Program-made: the position numbers and the translations under genes
Shown here: positions 56,259 through 64,000 of the stretch, piece by piece
Layout: the number at the start of each line of letters is the position of its first letter
Position numbering within the stretch: the first letter of the stretch is position 1
Origin: Gammaproteobacteria bacterium
Lineage (GTDB): Bacteria; Pseudomonadota; Gammaproteobacteria; Burkholderiales; Sulfuricellaceae
Length of the DNA stretch: 64,000 nucleotides
Direction of reading: 5' to 3'
Assembly: GCA_018824405.1 (NCBI GenBank)
Contig: JAHJGO010000027.1
Span: 1-64,000 of the forward strand
Notes under the pieces: model-generated
Databases searched by the model: none
What the model was told of the DNA's origin: nothing
The model's input: only the letters and a program-made list of their open reading frames with translations

Positions 56259-57050
56259 ATGTGTACAACCTGCGGCTGCGGTAGCGGCGAGCTGAAAATC
56301 GGCGGCAAGCCCCATACGCACAGCCACGACCAGGGCGAGCTGCGCTTCCGCCGTCCCAACCACGAACACAGCCATGAGCATGACCACGCTCACGGCGAAA
56401 CCTCGCGCCGGGTACAGGTCGAGCAGGACATTCTGTCCAAGAACAACGCCTATGCACAGCGCAACCGCCAGCATTTCGCCGCGCATGGCATTTTTGCCCT
56501 GAACCTGGTCTCCAGCCCCGGCTCCGGCAAGACCACGCTGCTCACCCGCACCATCGAACTGTTGCAGGGCGAACTGCCGGTGGCAGTGATCGAAGGCGAC
56601 CAGCAGACCAGCTTCGATGCCGAGCGCATCCGCGCCACCGGGGTCTCCGCTGTGCAGATCAACACCGGCAAGGGCTGCCACCTCGATGCCCACATGATCG
56701 AACATGCCCTTGAAGACCTGAAACCGGATGACCACAGCCTGCTATTCATCGAGAACGTCGGCAACCTGGTATGCCCCGCCAGCTTTGACCTGGGCGAAGC
56801 GCACAAGGTGGTGATCCTGTCGGTCACCGAAGGCGAGGACAAGCCGCTCAAATATCCGGACATGTTTGCCGCCGCCGGCCTGATGCTGCTCAACAAGGTC
56901 GATCTGTTGCCCTATCTGTCCTTCGATGTGCAAAAATGCATGGCTTATGCGAAACGGGTCAACCCCCGCATCCGCGTGATTCTCACTTCCGCCACCAGCG
57001 GGGAGGGCATGGATGAGTGGCTGGGGTGGCTACGAACTCATGGGACGTAA
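56259..57050 (+). CDS. hypB: Hydrogenase nickel incorporation GTPase HypB
   Basis: A 263-residue SIMIBI-class GTPase. It begins [11 protein letters not shown], the high-affinity nickel motif, then a histidine-rich stretch (HTHSHDQG and [13 protein letters not shown]) that may store nickel. The P-loop [14 protein letters not shown] is near residue 85, and [16 protein letters not shown] near 164 and NKVDLLPY near 209 are HypB signatures. The start is the ATG at 56259 with GGAG upstream; the longer ORF reading runs through the repeat. Confidence 0.95.
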   Translation: MCTTCGCGSGELKIGGKPHTHSHDQGELRFRRPNHEHSHEHDHAHGETSRRVQVEQDILSKNNAYAQRNRQHFAAHGIFALNLVSSPGSGKTTLLTRTIELLQGELPVAVIEGDQQTSFDAERIRATGVSAVQINTGKGCHLDAHMIEHALEDLKPDDHSLLFIENVGNLVCPASFDLGEAHKVVILSVTEGEDKPLKYPDMFAAAGLMLLNKVDLLPYLSFDVQKCMAYAKRVNPRIRVILTSATSGEGMDEWLGWLRTHGT

Positions 57051-57091
57051 TAATATTAGACATTGTTAGCACTCAGAAGAAAGGAAGGGAT

Positions 57092-57424
57092 ATGAAAGCA
57101 TTGCTCTTGATCGGCTTGATGGTCATGGTTTTCCCGGCTCAGGCCGATGTCTACCGATGCCAGGATTCGGCTGGCAAAACCATGTACCAGGAAGCCCCAT
57201 GCGAGAAGGCGAACCTGACAACAGTGAAAAAGCTCGCCAAGCCGATGGGCGAACCTTCCCCGGAAGCCATAGAAAAAGCGCAGGCGGAGTCCAGGGCGCT
57301 GGTTCAGCGCTATAACGAGCGCAAAAAAGCCGAGCAGGATGCGGCTAAAAAAGAAAAAGAACATCAGGAAACAGAGCAGAAGAAAACGGCTCAGCCGGAT
57401 GAGCAAACGGCCGGTGGCCAGTAA
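57092..57424 (+). CDS. Exported DUF4124 protein, 110 aa
   Basis: A 110-residue protein with a signal peptide (LLLIGLMVMVFPAQA). The mature N-terminus DVYRCQDSAGKTMYQEAPC matches DUF4124, a small periplasmic domain with two cysteines. The rest is a charged, lysine- and glutamate-rich helix. It lies between hypB and hypF and overlaps the hypF start by 26 nt. A metal or redox role near the hydrogenase is possible but unproven. Confidence 0.8.
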   Translation: MKALLLIGLMVMVFPAQADVYRCQDSAGKTMYQEAPCEKANLTTVKKLAKPMGEPSPEAIEKAQAESRALVQRYNERKKAEQDAAKKEKEHQETEQKKTAQPDEQTAGGQ

Positions 57425-59801
57425 CGGCCAGGCTGCCCCCGTTTCCACAAGCATCCGCGTACGCGGCCAGGTTCAGGGCGTCGGTTTTCGCCCTTTTGTT
57501 TATCGTGTGGCAAAGGAGCTCGGCATCGCCGGCTGGGTGCGCAACGATGGCGAGGGGGTGGAAATCGCAGCTCAGGGCGAAAAAACCGCCATCAGTAAAC
57601 TGCTCCTCCGCCTGAAATCTGACGCACCGCCTCTGGCCCGTATCACGTCGGTGGAAACAAAAGAAAACGCATCACTTCCCCCTCTTCAGGGTTTTTCCAT
57701 ACAGGAAAGTCAGGGTGGCCCGGCCCACACCGCCATCGCGCCCGATACCACTACCTGCCCCGCCTGTCTGGCCGAACTCTTCGACCAGGCCGACCGCCGC
57801 TACCGCTACCCCTTCATCAACTGCACTGACTGCGGCCCGCGCTACACCATCACGCGCCACCTGCCCTATGACCGCCCTCACACCAGCATGGCCAGTTTCC
57901 CGCTGTGCCCGGTATGCAGCCAGGAATACCGCAACCCCGACACGCGCCGCTTCCATGCAGAACCCAATGCCTGTCCGGTATGCGGTCCGCGGCTTTCCCT
58001 GCGCAATGCTGCCGGGCAGTTCATCGAAACACCGGATGTCATCGCAACAACAGTGGCCTTGCTCAAGTCGGGAGAAATTCTCGCCATCAAAGGGCTGGGC
58101 GGCTTCCACCTTGTCTGCGACGCACGTAATACTGCGTCGGTAGCCGCACTGCGCGAACGCAAGCAGCGCGAGGAAAAGCCCTTTGCGATCATGGCGGCCA
58201 ACCCCGTTTCCCTGAAATCCATGGTGATTACGGATACGGAGGAAGCCGCTCTGTTGCAAGCACGCGAGCGCCCCATCGTGCTGCTGCGCAAGCAGCCGGG
58301 CTGCGACGCAGCCTTGCCCGGTATCGCGCCGGGCATCGCGTGGCTGGGCGCGATGCTGCCCTACACACCACTGCACCATCTGCTGTTCCACGAGGCGGCA
58401 GGCAGGCCATCCGGCACAGTCTGGCTGGAGCAGCCCCAGGATCTCCTCCTGATGATGACCAGCGCCAACCCCTGTGGAGAACCGCTAGTCATCGGCAACG
58501 ATGAAGCGCAGGCGCGGCTGGGCGGCATTGCCGACGCCTTTGTGCTGCACGACCGCGACATCGTGGTGCGCTGCGATGACAGTGTGGTGAGGGCGGGCCG
58601 GGAAAGGGGAATGGGGAATGAGGAATGGGTAAAAACCGCTGCACCCTCCCCATCACCCATCACCCATCACTCATTACCAGCCTTCATCCGCCGCGCCCGT
58701 GGCTACACCCCGCGTGCCATCCTCCTGCCCCGCTCCGGCCCTTCCGTGCTGGCCTGCGGCGGCTGCTTCAAGAACACAATATGCCTGACGCGCGGCAACG
58801 AGGCCTTCGTTTCCCAGCACCTGGGCGATCTCGACAACGCTCCGACCTGCGAGGCGCTGGAAGAAACCATTGCGCATCTGGTGGATGTATTGGAAATTCA
58901 GCCCGAAATCGTCGCCCACGACCTGCATCCTGACTTTCACAGCACCCGGTTTGCACTCGAATTTGCGCGCGAGCACGGTATTCCGGCACTGGCGGTGCAG
59001 CATCACCATGCGCACATCGCCGCGGTGCTAAGCGAACAGGGTATAGATGAACCGGCACTGGGCCTGGCGCTGGACGGGGTTGGGCTGGGCAAGGATGGCT
59101 CGGCCTGGGGTGGCGAACTGCTACGCCTCGAAAATGGGCGCTGCGAGCGCCTTGGCCATCTGGCACACCTGCAACTCCCCGGCGGCGACCGCGCCGCGCG
59201 CGAGCCGTGGCGCATGGCGGCCAGCGCCCTGCACGCGCTCGGACGCGACGGGGAGATTACACAACGCTACTATTACCCTGCCGCCCCGACCCTGCGTCAG
59301 ATGCTGCAACAAGGCGTCAATACGCCATCCACATCGAGCTGCGGGCGGCTGTTCGATGCTGCCGCTGGCTTGCTGCGAGTCAAGGACATGACCAGCTTCG
59401 AAGGGCAGGCGGCCATGCTGCTGGAAGGTCTGGCGGAAAAACATGGCAAGGTTGCACATCTGCCCGACGGCTATACCTTGAACACAGATGGCACGCTGAA
59501 TTTTCTCCCCCTGCTCAGCGCCCTGACTGACACCCCCGACCCTGCCTACGGCGCGGCGCTATTTCATGCTACCTTGGCGCAAGGGCTGACGAAATGGGTG
59601 ATGCAGGCTGCGCAGCAAAGCGGCATTAAAATCGTGGCATTGGGCGGCGGCTGCTTCCTCAACGCCATCCTCAGCCGAAACTTGTTCAATATGCTGACCG
59701 AGGTGGGGCTGACCGTTCTCGAAGCCCGACAGGTACCGCCCAACGATGGCGGCCTGAGCCTCGGGCAGGCGTGGGTGGCAATCAACAGAGGACTGGAATA
59801 A
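57399..59801 (+). CDS. hypF: Carbamoyltransferase HypF, with an in-frame repeat insertion
   Basis: An 800-residue enzyme that makes the cyanide ligand precursor thiocarbamoyl-AMP from carbamoyl phosphate. Domains in order: acylphosphatase (VRGQVQGVGFRPFVYR near residue 20), zinc fingers (CPACLAELF, NCTDCGPRY, CPVCSQEYR and CPVCGPRLS near 125-205), YrdC-like domain and Kae1-like domain with HHHAHIAAVLSEQG near 538. The protein is longer than usual because about 28 residues coded by a palindromic repeat (58597-58680) lie before FIRRARGY. The ATG at 57399 is inside the DUF4124 gene. Confidence 0.93.
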   Translation: MSKRPVASNGQAAPVSTSIRVRGQVQGVGFRPFVYRVAKELGIAGWVRNDGEGVEIAAQGEKTAISKLLLRLKSDAPPLARITSVETKENASLPPLQGFSIQESQGGPAHTAIAPDTTTCPACLAELFDQADRRYRYPFINCTDCGPRYTITRHLPYDRPHTSMASFPLCPVCSQEYRNPDTRRFHAEPNACPVCGPRLSLRNAAGQFIETPDVIATTVALLKSGEILAIKGLGGFHLVCDARNTASVAALRERKQREEKPFAIMAANPVSLKSMVITDTEEAALLQARERPIVLLRKQPGCDAALPGIAPGIAWLGAMLPYTPLHHLLFHEAAGRPSGTVWLEQPQDLLLMMTSANPCGEPLVIGNDEAQARLGGIADAFVLHDRDIVVRCDDSVVRAGRERGMGNEEWVKTAAPSPSPITHHSLPAFIRRARGYTPRAILLPRSGPSVLACGGCFKNTICLTRGNEAFVSQHLGDLDNAPTCEALEETIAHLVDVLEIQPEIVAHDLHPDFHSTRFALEFAREHGIPALAVQHHHAHIAAVLSEQGIDEPALGLALDGVGLGKDGSAWGGELLRLENGRCERLGHLAHLQLPGGDRAAREPWRMAASALHALGRDGEITQRYYYPAAPTLRQMLQQGVNTPSTSSCGRLFDAAAGLLRVKDMTSFEGQAAMLLEGLAEKHGKVAHLPDGYTLNTDGTLNFLPLLSALTDTPDPAYGAALFHATLAQGLTKWVMQAAQQSGIKIVALGGGCFLNAILSRNLFNMLTEVGLTVLEARQVPPNDGGLSLGQAWVAINRGLE
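58597..58680. repeat. Palindromic simple-repeat element inside hypF
   Basis: GGGGAATGGGG-AATGAGGAATGGG on the left is mirrored by CCCATCACCC-ATCACCCATC and ACTCATTACC on the right, forming an imperfect hairpin of a kind otherwise seen between genes. Its length keeps the hypF frame. It adds about 28 residues to a variable loop between VVRAG and FIRRARG. Confidence 0.75.
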
Positions 59802-60037
59802 TGTGTCTGGCAATCCCTGCCCTGGTGGCGGAAGTTCTTGAACACGACATGGCTGTCGTGGATGTGGGCGGCGTGCGCAAGACCATCTCCCTGGCGCTGG
59901 TGGATGGCGTGGCTGTGGGCGACTATGTCATCGTCCACGTGGGCTACGCCCTCAACCGGCTCGATCCGGAAGAAGCCGCCAAGACTCTGGCCCTGTTTGC
60001 TGAAATCAGCGCTGCGCTCGACGCCTCATCACAATGA
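59801..60037 (+). CDS. hypC: Hydrogenase assembly chaperone HypC
   Basis: A 78-residue HypC/HupF chaperone. It begins MCLAIPALVAEV, with the essential Cys2, and contains GDYVIVHVGYALNRLD near residue 46, which is the family signature. It carries the iron-cyanide moiety with HypD. The ATG overlaps the hypF stop (TAATG), and its stop overlaps hypD by 4 nt. Confidence 0.96.
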   Translation: MCLAIPALVAEVLEHDMAVVDVGGVRKTISLALVDGVAVGDYVIVHVGYALNRLDPEEAAKTLALFAEISAALDASSQ

Positions 60038-61146
60038 AATACATCGACGAATTCCGCGACGGCGCTCTGGCGCGCAAGCTGGCTGCGGACATTGCGCGCG
60101 AGGTGCAGCCGGAACGCCATTATGGCCTGATGGAGTTCTGCGGTGGCCACACCCACGCAGTCTACCGCTATGGCGTGCAGAACCTGCTGCCGGCCAATGT
60201 CAACCTGATCCATGGCCCGGGCTGCCCGGTGTGCGTACTCCCCATTGGGCGGCTGGATTACGCCGTCCAGCTCGCCCGCACCCCCGGCGTGATCCTCTGC
60301 ACCTACGGAGACATGCTGCGCGTGCCGGGTTCGGGCGGCATGAGCCTGCTCAAGGCCAAGGCTGGCGGGGCGGACATCCGCATGATCTACTCCAGCGCCG
60401 ACGCCCTGAAAATCGCCCAGAACTATCCGGACCGTGAAGTGGTGTTTTTCGCCATCGGCTTCGAGACCACCACGCCGCCCACCGCCGTGGCCATCCTGCA
60501 AGCCGAAGCGCTGGGATTGAAAAATTTTTCCGTGATTTCCAACCACGTCCTCACCCCGGCCGCGATCTCGGCCATCATGAGCAGTGGCGAGGCACGAGTC
60601 GACGGCGTGATTGGCCCCGCGCACGTGTCTACCGTGATCGGCAGCCAGCCCTACGAGCCTTTCGCCACGCAATATCACCTGCCGGTAGTGATTGCCGGAT
60701 TCGAGCCGCTTGACGTGATGCAGGCCATCCTGATGCTGGTACGGCAATTGAACACAGGCCGCGCCGAGGTGGAAAATGAATTCACCCGCGCCGTGTCGCG
60801 CGAGGGAAATCTCAAGGCACAGCGGCTGGTGGCGGAGGTATTCGAGGTGCGCGAGGAATTCGAGTGGCGCGGCCTGGGCGTGGTGCCGCACAGCGGGCTC
60901 GCCATCCGTTCGCGTTTTGCGGCTTTCGATGCGGAAAAACGCTTCAGGCTGACTTATCGGCAGGTGGCCGACAATCCGGCCTGCGAATGCAGCGCGATTA
61001 TCCGCGGAGTAAAAAAACCACTGGATTGCAAGCTCTTCGGCGGCGTCTGCACACCGGAAAATCCGATCGGCTCGTGCATGGTTTCATCGGAAGGCGCCTG
61101 CGCGGCGTATTACAGTTACGGACGCTACAAAGAGGATGTGGTTTGA
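60034..61146 (+). CDS. hypD: Hydrogenase iron-cofactor assembly protein HypD
   Basis: A 370-residue scaffold that holds iron while CN and CO ligands are added. MEFCGGHTHAVYRYG near residue 33, HGPGCPVCVLPIG near 62 and FETTTPPTAVAIL near 146 contain the conserved cysteines. The C-terminal cluster ligands are CECS, DCKLFGGVC and GSCMVSSEGAC near 315-360. The ATG overlaps hypC and the stop overlaps hypE (TGATG). Confidence 0.96.
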   Translation: MKYIDEFRDGALARKLAADIAREVQPERHYGLMEFCGGHTHAVYRYGVQNLLPANVNLIHGPGCPVCVLPIGRLDYAVQLARTPGVILCTYGDMLRVPGSGGMSLLKAKAGGADIRMIYSSADALKIAQNYPDREVVFFAIGFETTTPPTAVAILQAEALGLKNFSVISNHVLTPAAISAIMSSGEARVDGVIGPAHVSTVIGSQPYEPFATQYHLPVVIAGFEPLDVMQAILMLVRQLNTGRAEVENEFTRAVSREGNLKAQRLVAEVFEVREEFEWRGLGVVPHSGLAIRSRFAAFDAEKRFRLTYRQVADNPACECSAIIRGVKKPLDCKLFGGVCTPENPIGSCMVSSEGACAAYYSYGRYKEDVV

Positions 61147-62195
61147 TGGCAAAAATCAGAAGGCGTTACATTCGTTCACTGGACCTGGAACAGGGCCGGG
61201 TGGACATGACGCACGGCAGCGGCGGGCGCGCCATGGCGCAAATGATCGAAGAGCTTTTTCTCGACGCTTTCGATAACGAGTTCCTGCGCCAGCTCAACGA
61301 TCAGGCCAGCTTCAGCATCCCGGCCGGGCGCATGGTGATGGCCACCGACAGCCACGTGGTCACGCCGCTGTTCTTTCCCGGCGGCGACATCGGCTCCCTG
61401 GCCGTGCACGGCACTATCAACGACGTCACCATGTCGGGCGCGAAACCGCTTTATCTTTCCGCCGGATTCATTCTGGAAGAAGGCTTTCCGCTTGCCGACC
61501 TGAAGCGCATCGTCGACTCCATGGCGGCGGCATCACGGGAAGCAGGCGTGCCCATCGTCACCGGCGACACCAAGGTGGTGGAGCGCGGCAAGGCAGATGG
61601 TGTTTTCATCAACACCACCGGCATCGGCATCGTGCCCGAGGGCATCCATATCAGCGGCGAACGAGCCCAGCCGGGCGACCGGATTCTGCTCAGCGGCTTC
61701 ATGGGCGACCATGGCGTGGCGGTCATGTCGCAGCGCGAAAACCTCACCTTCAGCTCGGCCATCCTCTCCGATTCAGCCGCCCTGCACGGGCTGGTGGCAT
61801 CCATGGTGGCCGCAGTGCCCGAGATTCACTGCCTGCGCGACCCGACCCGCGGCGGCGTCGCCACCACGCTCAACGAACTGGCGCGGCAATCCGGCGTGGG
61901 CATGCTCATCCAGGAAACCAGTCTGCCTGTGCGCGAAGCCGTCAGCGCCACCTGCGAATTTCTCGGTCTCGACCCGCTATACGTCGCCAACGAAGGCAAG
62001 CTGGTGGCGATCTGCCCGGCGGCATCTGCGGAACGGCTGCTGGAAACCATGAAAAACCACCCCCTCGGCCGCGACGCCGCCATCATTGGCGAGGTGGTCG
62101 CGGACAGCCACGCCTTCGTGCAGATGGAAACGTCCTTCGGCGGCAAGCGCATCGTGGACTGGCTGAGCGGGGAACAATTGCCGCGGATTTGTTGA
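61146..62195 (+). CDS. hypE: Hydrogenase carbamoyl dehydratase HypE
   Basis: A 349-residue PurM-like enzyme that dehydrates the thiocarbamoyl group to cyanide. DMTHGSGGRAM near residue 21 is the ATP-binding start, and TDSHVVTPLFFPGGDIG near 66 and DPTRGGVATTLNE near 230 are family motifs. The acceptor cysteine is the last residue, in the conserved PRIC tail. The ATG overlaps the hypD stop. It ends the hyp gene series. Confidence 0.96.
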   Translation: MAKIRRRYIRSLDLEQGRVDMTHGSGGRAMAQMIEELFLDAFDNEFLRQLNDQASFSIPAGRMVMATDSHVVTPLFFPGGDIGSLAVHGTINDVTMSGAKPLYLSAGFILEEGFPLADLKRIVDSMAAASREAGVPIVTGDTKVVERGKADGVFINTTGIGIVPEGIHISGERAQPGDRILLSGFMGDHGVAVMSQRENLTFSSAILSDSAALHGLVASMVAAVPEIHCLRDPTRGGVATTLNELARQSGVGMLIQETSLPVREAVSATCEFLGLDPLYVANEGKLVAICPAASAERLLETMKNHPLGRDAAIIGEVVADSHAFVQMETSFGGKRIVDWLSGEQLPRIC

Positions 62196-62218
62196 TAAAT
62201 TCCGGGGTGCAAGGGATT

Positions 62219-62242
62219 ATTGGCAGGCAATCTGGCTTGCCA
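62219..62242. repeat. Hairpin downstream of hypE
   Basis: TTGGCAGGC and GCTTGCCAA form an inverted repeat with one mismatch between hypE and the DUF4124-glutaredoxin gene. No T tract follows, so termination is doubtful. Confidence 0.4.
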
Positions 62243-62296
62243 ATCCATGGAATGAATTTCAGAATGAATCTTCAATAACCTTCCCTGGGAACAATC

Positions 62297-62740
62297 ATGC
62301 GCAAGTGGCCGACATACTTATTATTGATTTCCGCTCTCATCGGTCTGGAAGCCAAGGCGGACATCTACAAGCTTATTGGGGCGGATGGCAAGGTCACTTA
62401 CACCGACAAAGAACCACAATCACCCGGGGCGAAATCCGAAAAACTGAATATCCGGACTTATAGCGGCGCACCTTCTGTCTCCACGCTGGAAAATTCGGTT
62501 GGAAAAGTAACCATCCTGTCTGCACAATGGTGCGGGGTCTGCACCAGGGCGAAAACCTACATGAAGAGCCGCAACATCGCTTTCGAGGAATGGGATATCG
62601 ACAAATCCGACTATGCGCGCTCCAAAATAAACCAACTGGGCGCAAGAGGCGTCCCTGTCATCCTGGTGGGGAATCAGAAAATGGTCGGTTTCTCCGAAGC
62701 CGGTCTGGATGCGATGCTGAAAAAAGCCGGTGGAATTTGA
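62297..62740 (+). CDS. Exported DUF4124-glutaredoxin fusion protein
   Basis: A 147-residue protein with a signal peptide (LLLISALIGLEAKA). The N-terminal DUF4124 domain starts DIYKLIGADGKVTYTDKEP. The C-terminal glutaredoxin-like domain has the redox motif QWCGVCTRAK near residue 75 and the cis-proline RGVPVILVGNQKMVGF near 115. It should act in the periplasm as a thiol-disulfide protein. It follows hypE by 101 nt and is in the same direction; a second DUF4124 gene lies within the hyp cluster. Confidence 0.87.
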   Translation: MRKWPTYLLLISALIGLEAKADIYKLIGADGKVTYTDKEPQSPGAKSEKLNIRTYSGAPSVSTLENSVGKVTILSAQWCGVCTRAKTYMKSRNIAFEEWDIDKSDYARSKINQLGARGVPVILVGNQKMVGFSEAGLDAMLKKAGGI

Positions 62741-62798
62741 TAATGCAAAACTCTCGTCTTCGTGTTTCTAGTGCCCTTTGGGTATTTGCGGTGAAACT

Positions 62799-63593
62799 CT
62801 AAAACAGACTGACCAGCATGCGCGTGCCCAGCACATACAGCAGCGCGGCAAAAATCTTCTTCAGTTGCGGCACCGGCAAACGGTGGGCCGCCCTGGCGCC
62901 CAGCGGCGCGGTCATGACACTTGCCGCCACCAGGCCCACCAGCGCAGGCAGGTAGACGAAGCCCAGGCTGTAATCCGGCAGACCGCCCGTCCCCAGCCCG
63001 TTGACGACATATCCGACAGCCCCGGCCAGGGCGATGGGAAAGCCGATCGCGGCAGACGTCCCGATAGCCTGATGCATTTTGATATTGCACCAGGTCATGA
63101 AGGGCACCGAGAGGGTGCCGCCACCGATCCCGACCAGGCTGGAAACACCGCCGATAATGCTCCCCGCACCGAACATCCCGCCCCAGCCAGGTAGCTGGCG
63201 CGTGGGCTTGGGCTTGATGTTGAGCAGCATCTGGGTGGCAACGTAGTAAACGAACACCACGAAGAAGCCCTTGAGAAAATCGGACGACAACTGCGCCGCC
63301 AGCACCGTGCCAATAAAAGTGCCGGCCAGAATGCCGGGAGTGACGCCACGCACCACCTGCCAGCTCACCGCACCGTGGGCATGGTGGGCGCGCAGGCTGG
63401 ATATGGAGGTGAACAGGATGCTCGCCAGCGAGGTGCCAAGTGCCAGATGCAGGATATGGCTGGCGGGAAAATGCTGGGCAGTGAAGATGAAAGTCAGCAC
63501 CGGCACGATCACCAGACCGCCGCCCACGCCCAGCAGGCCTGCCAGGAAACCGGCAAAAACGCCTGTCAGGAGATAAAGCAGCCAGAATTCCAT
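62799..63593 (-). CDS. TSUP-family permease (TauE/SafE)
   Basis: A 264-residue membrane protein with about seven or eight helices. LLTGVFAGFLAGLLGVGGGL near residue 8 and the second internal copy GVSSLVGIGGGTLSVPFMTW near 146 are TauE/SafE glycine signatures. Members export sulfite or sulfoacetate, or take up related anions. The start is the ATG at 63593. It converges with the DUF4124-glutaredoxin gene and faces away from the next gene. Confidence 0.9.
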   Translation of the reverse strand: MEFWLLYLLTGVFAGFLAGLLGVGGGLVIVPVLTFIFTAQHFPASHILHLALGTSLASILFTSISSLRAHHAHGAVSWQVVRGVTPGILAGTFIGTVLAAQLSSDFLKGFFVVFVYYVATQMLLNIKPKPTRQLPGWGGMFGAGSIIGGVSSLVGIGGGTLSVPFMTWCNIKMHQAIGTSAAIGFPIALAGAVGYVVNGLGTGGLPDYSLGFVYLPALVGLVAASVMTAPLGARAAHRLPVPQLKKIFAALLYVLGTRMLVSLF

Positions 63594-63731
63594 GTTTATC
63601 CTCAGCGGGTTGGAAATCGCCAATTGTAAACGTTAGGATTGGCTAAGCATCCACTCCTTCGGTTAAACTTCACTTCCCGAAATGGAATCGGATAGCCATT
63701 AGTCCGGAGATGCCGGCAACAATGCAACGAT

Positions 63732-64000
63732 ATGAATATTGCAGTCAGTGAACTCATCGTAAGGTATATGGAGCGCCTGGGGATAGAACATATCTTCGGC
63801 ATGCCCGGCGGACATATCCTGCCTGTCTATGACAGCCTTTACGACTCGAACATCAAGAGCATTCTGGTCAAGCACGAACAGGGCGCGGCCTTCATGGCCG
63901 GCGGCTATGCCCGTGTCTCCGGCAAGATCGGCGCCTGCATCACCACCGCAGGCCCTGGCGCGACCAATCTGGTCACAGGCATCGCCAATGCCTATGCGGA
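63732..64000 (+). CDS. Thiamine-diphosphate enzyme, acetolactate synthase-like (partial)
   Basis: The first 89 residues run off the window end. [20 protein letters not shown] and [18 protein letters not shown] begin the pyrimidine-binding domain. [19 protein letters not shown] near residue 48 holds the activating glutamate, and [19 protein letters not shown] near 71 is typical of the IlvB family. Whether it is a true acetolactate synthase or another family member (for example sulfoacetaldehyde acetyltransferase or oxalyl-CoA decarboxylase-like) cannot be told from this part. Confidence 0.85.
   Translation, partial: MNIAVSELIVRYMERLGIEHIFGMPGGHILPVYDSLYDSNIKSILVKHEQGAAFMAGGYARVSGKIGACITTAGPGATNLVTGIANAYA

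Overview
The window is a GC-rich chromosomal segment that reads as a betaproteobacterium of the Nitrosomonadales type (Sulfuricella/Gallionella-like sulfur or iron oxidisers). The evidence is the gene order TPR lipoprotein-lolB-ispE-tRNA-Gln-prs-rplY-pth-ychF, the lpxC-dciA-M23-secA block, zapB/zapA-6S RNA-5-FCL, a BtuM-type cobalamin importer and an Isp-type [NiFe] hydrogenase. The taxonomic placement is inference from gene content only.

Layout. 1-143: right end of an IS30-family insertion sequence. 0.2-9.2 kb: Atm1-like ABC exporter, glutathione S-transferase, norE/norF-like pair, Rep helicase, cytochrome c5, lpxC, dciA and an M23 peptidase. 9.2-19.3 kb: secA, a CHASE-GGDEF-EAL protein with its partner hydrolase, mog, an uncharacterised 532-aa protein, a carboxylesterase and a heptosyltransferase-like glycosyltransferase. 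19.4-27.3 kb: a cobalamin riboswitch followed by btuB-btuM-cobO-cobU-cobT-cobC-cobS-cobQ, an import-and-assembly module whose genes mostly overlap by 4 nt. 27.4-34.4 kb: zapB-like gene, zapA, 6S RNA, 5-formyl-THF cyclo-ligase, EVE protein, ftsY, two M16 peptidases, rsmD, coaD and a ferredoxin. 34.4-48.7 kb: dynamin-like GTPase, mutM, a Gld-type ABC system, the TPR-lolB-ispE-tRNA-prs-rplY-pth block, RsuA-like synthase, ychF and psiF.

48.9-62.7 kb is a [NiFe]-hydrogenase island: maturation protease, HupH-C-like protein, small subunit, Isp1 (membrane cytochrome b-like), a tandemly duplicated micro-ORF, Isp2 (HdrD-like Fe-S protein), large subunit, NiCoT nickel permease and hypA, hypB, hypF, hypC, hypD, hypE, with two DUF4124 proteins interspersed. 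Together these encode a membrane-attached uptake-type enzyme, nickel supply and a complete HypA-F cofactor assembly path. The window closes with a TSUP permease and the start of a thiamine-diphosphate enzyme.

The most unusual items are: a 74-aa ORF made of two 37-codon repeats that exactly bridges isp1 and isp2 with 4-nt overlaps at both ends; a 22-codon leader ORF overlapping the hydrogenase protease start; an in-frame palindromic repeat inside hypF; several short palindromic repeats lodged between otherwise tightly packed operon genes; and a promoter that predicts a leaderless mRNA for the zapB-like gene.
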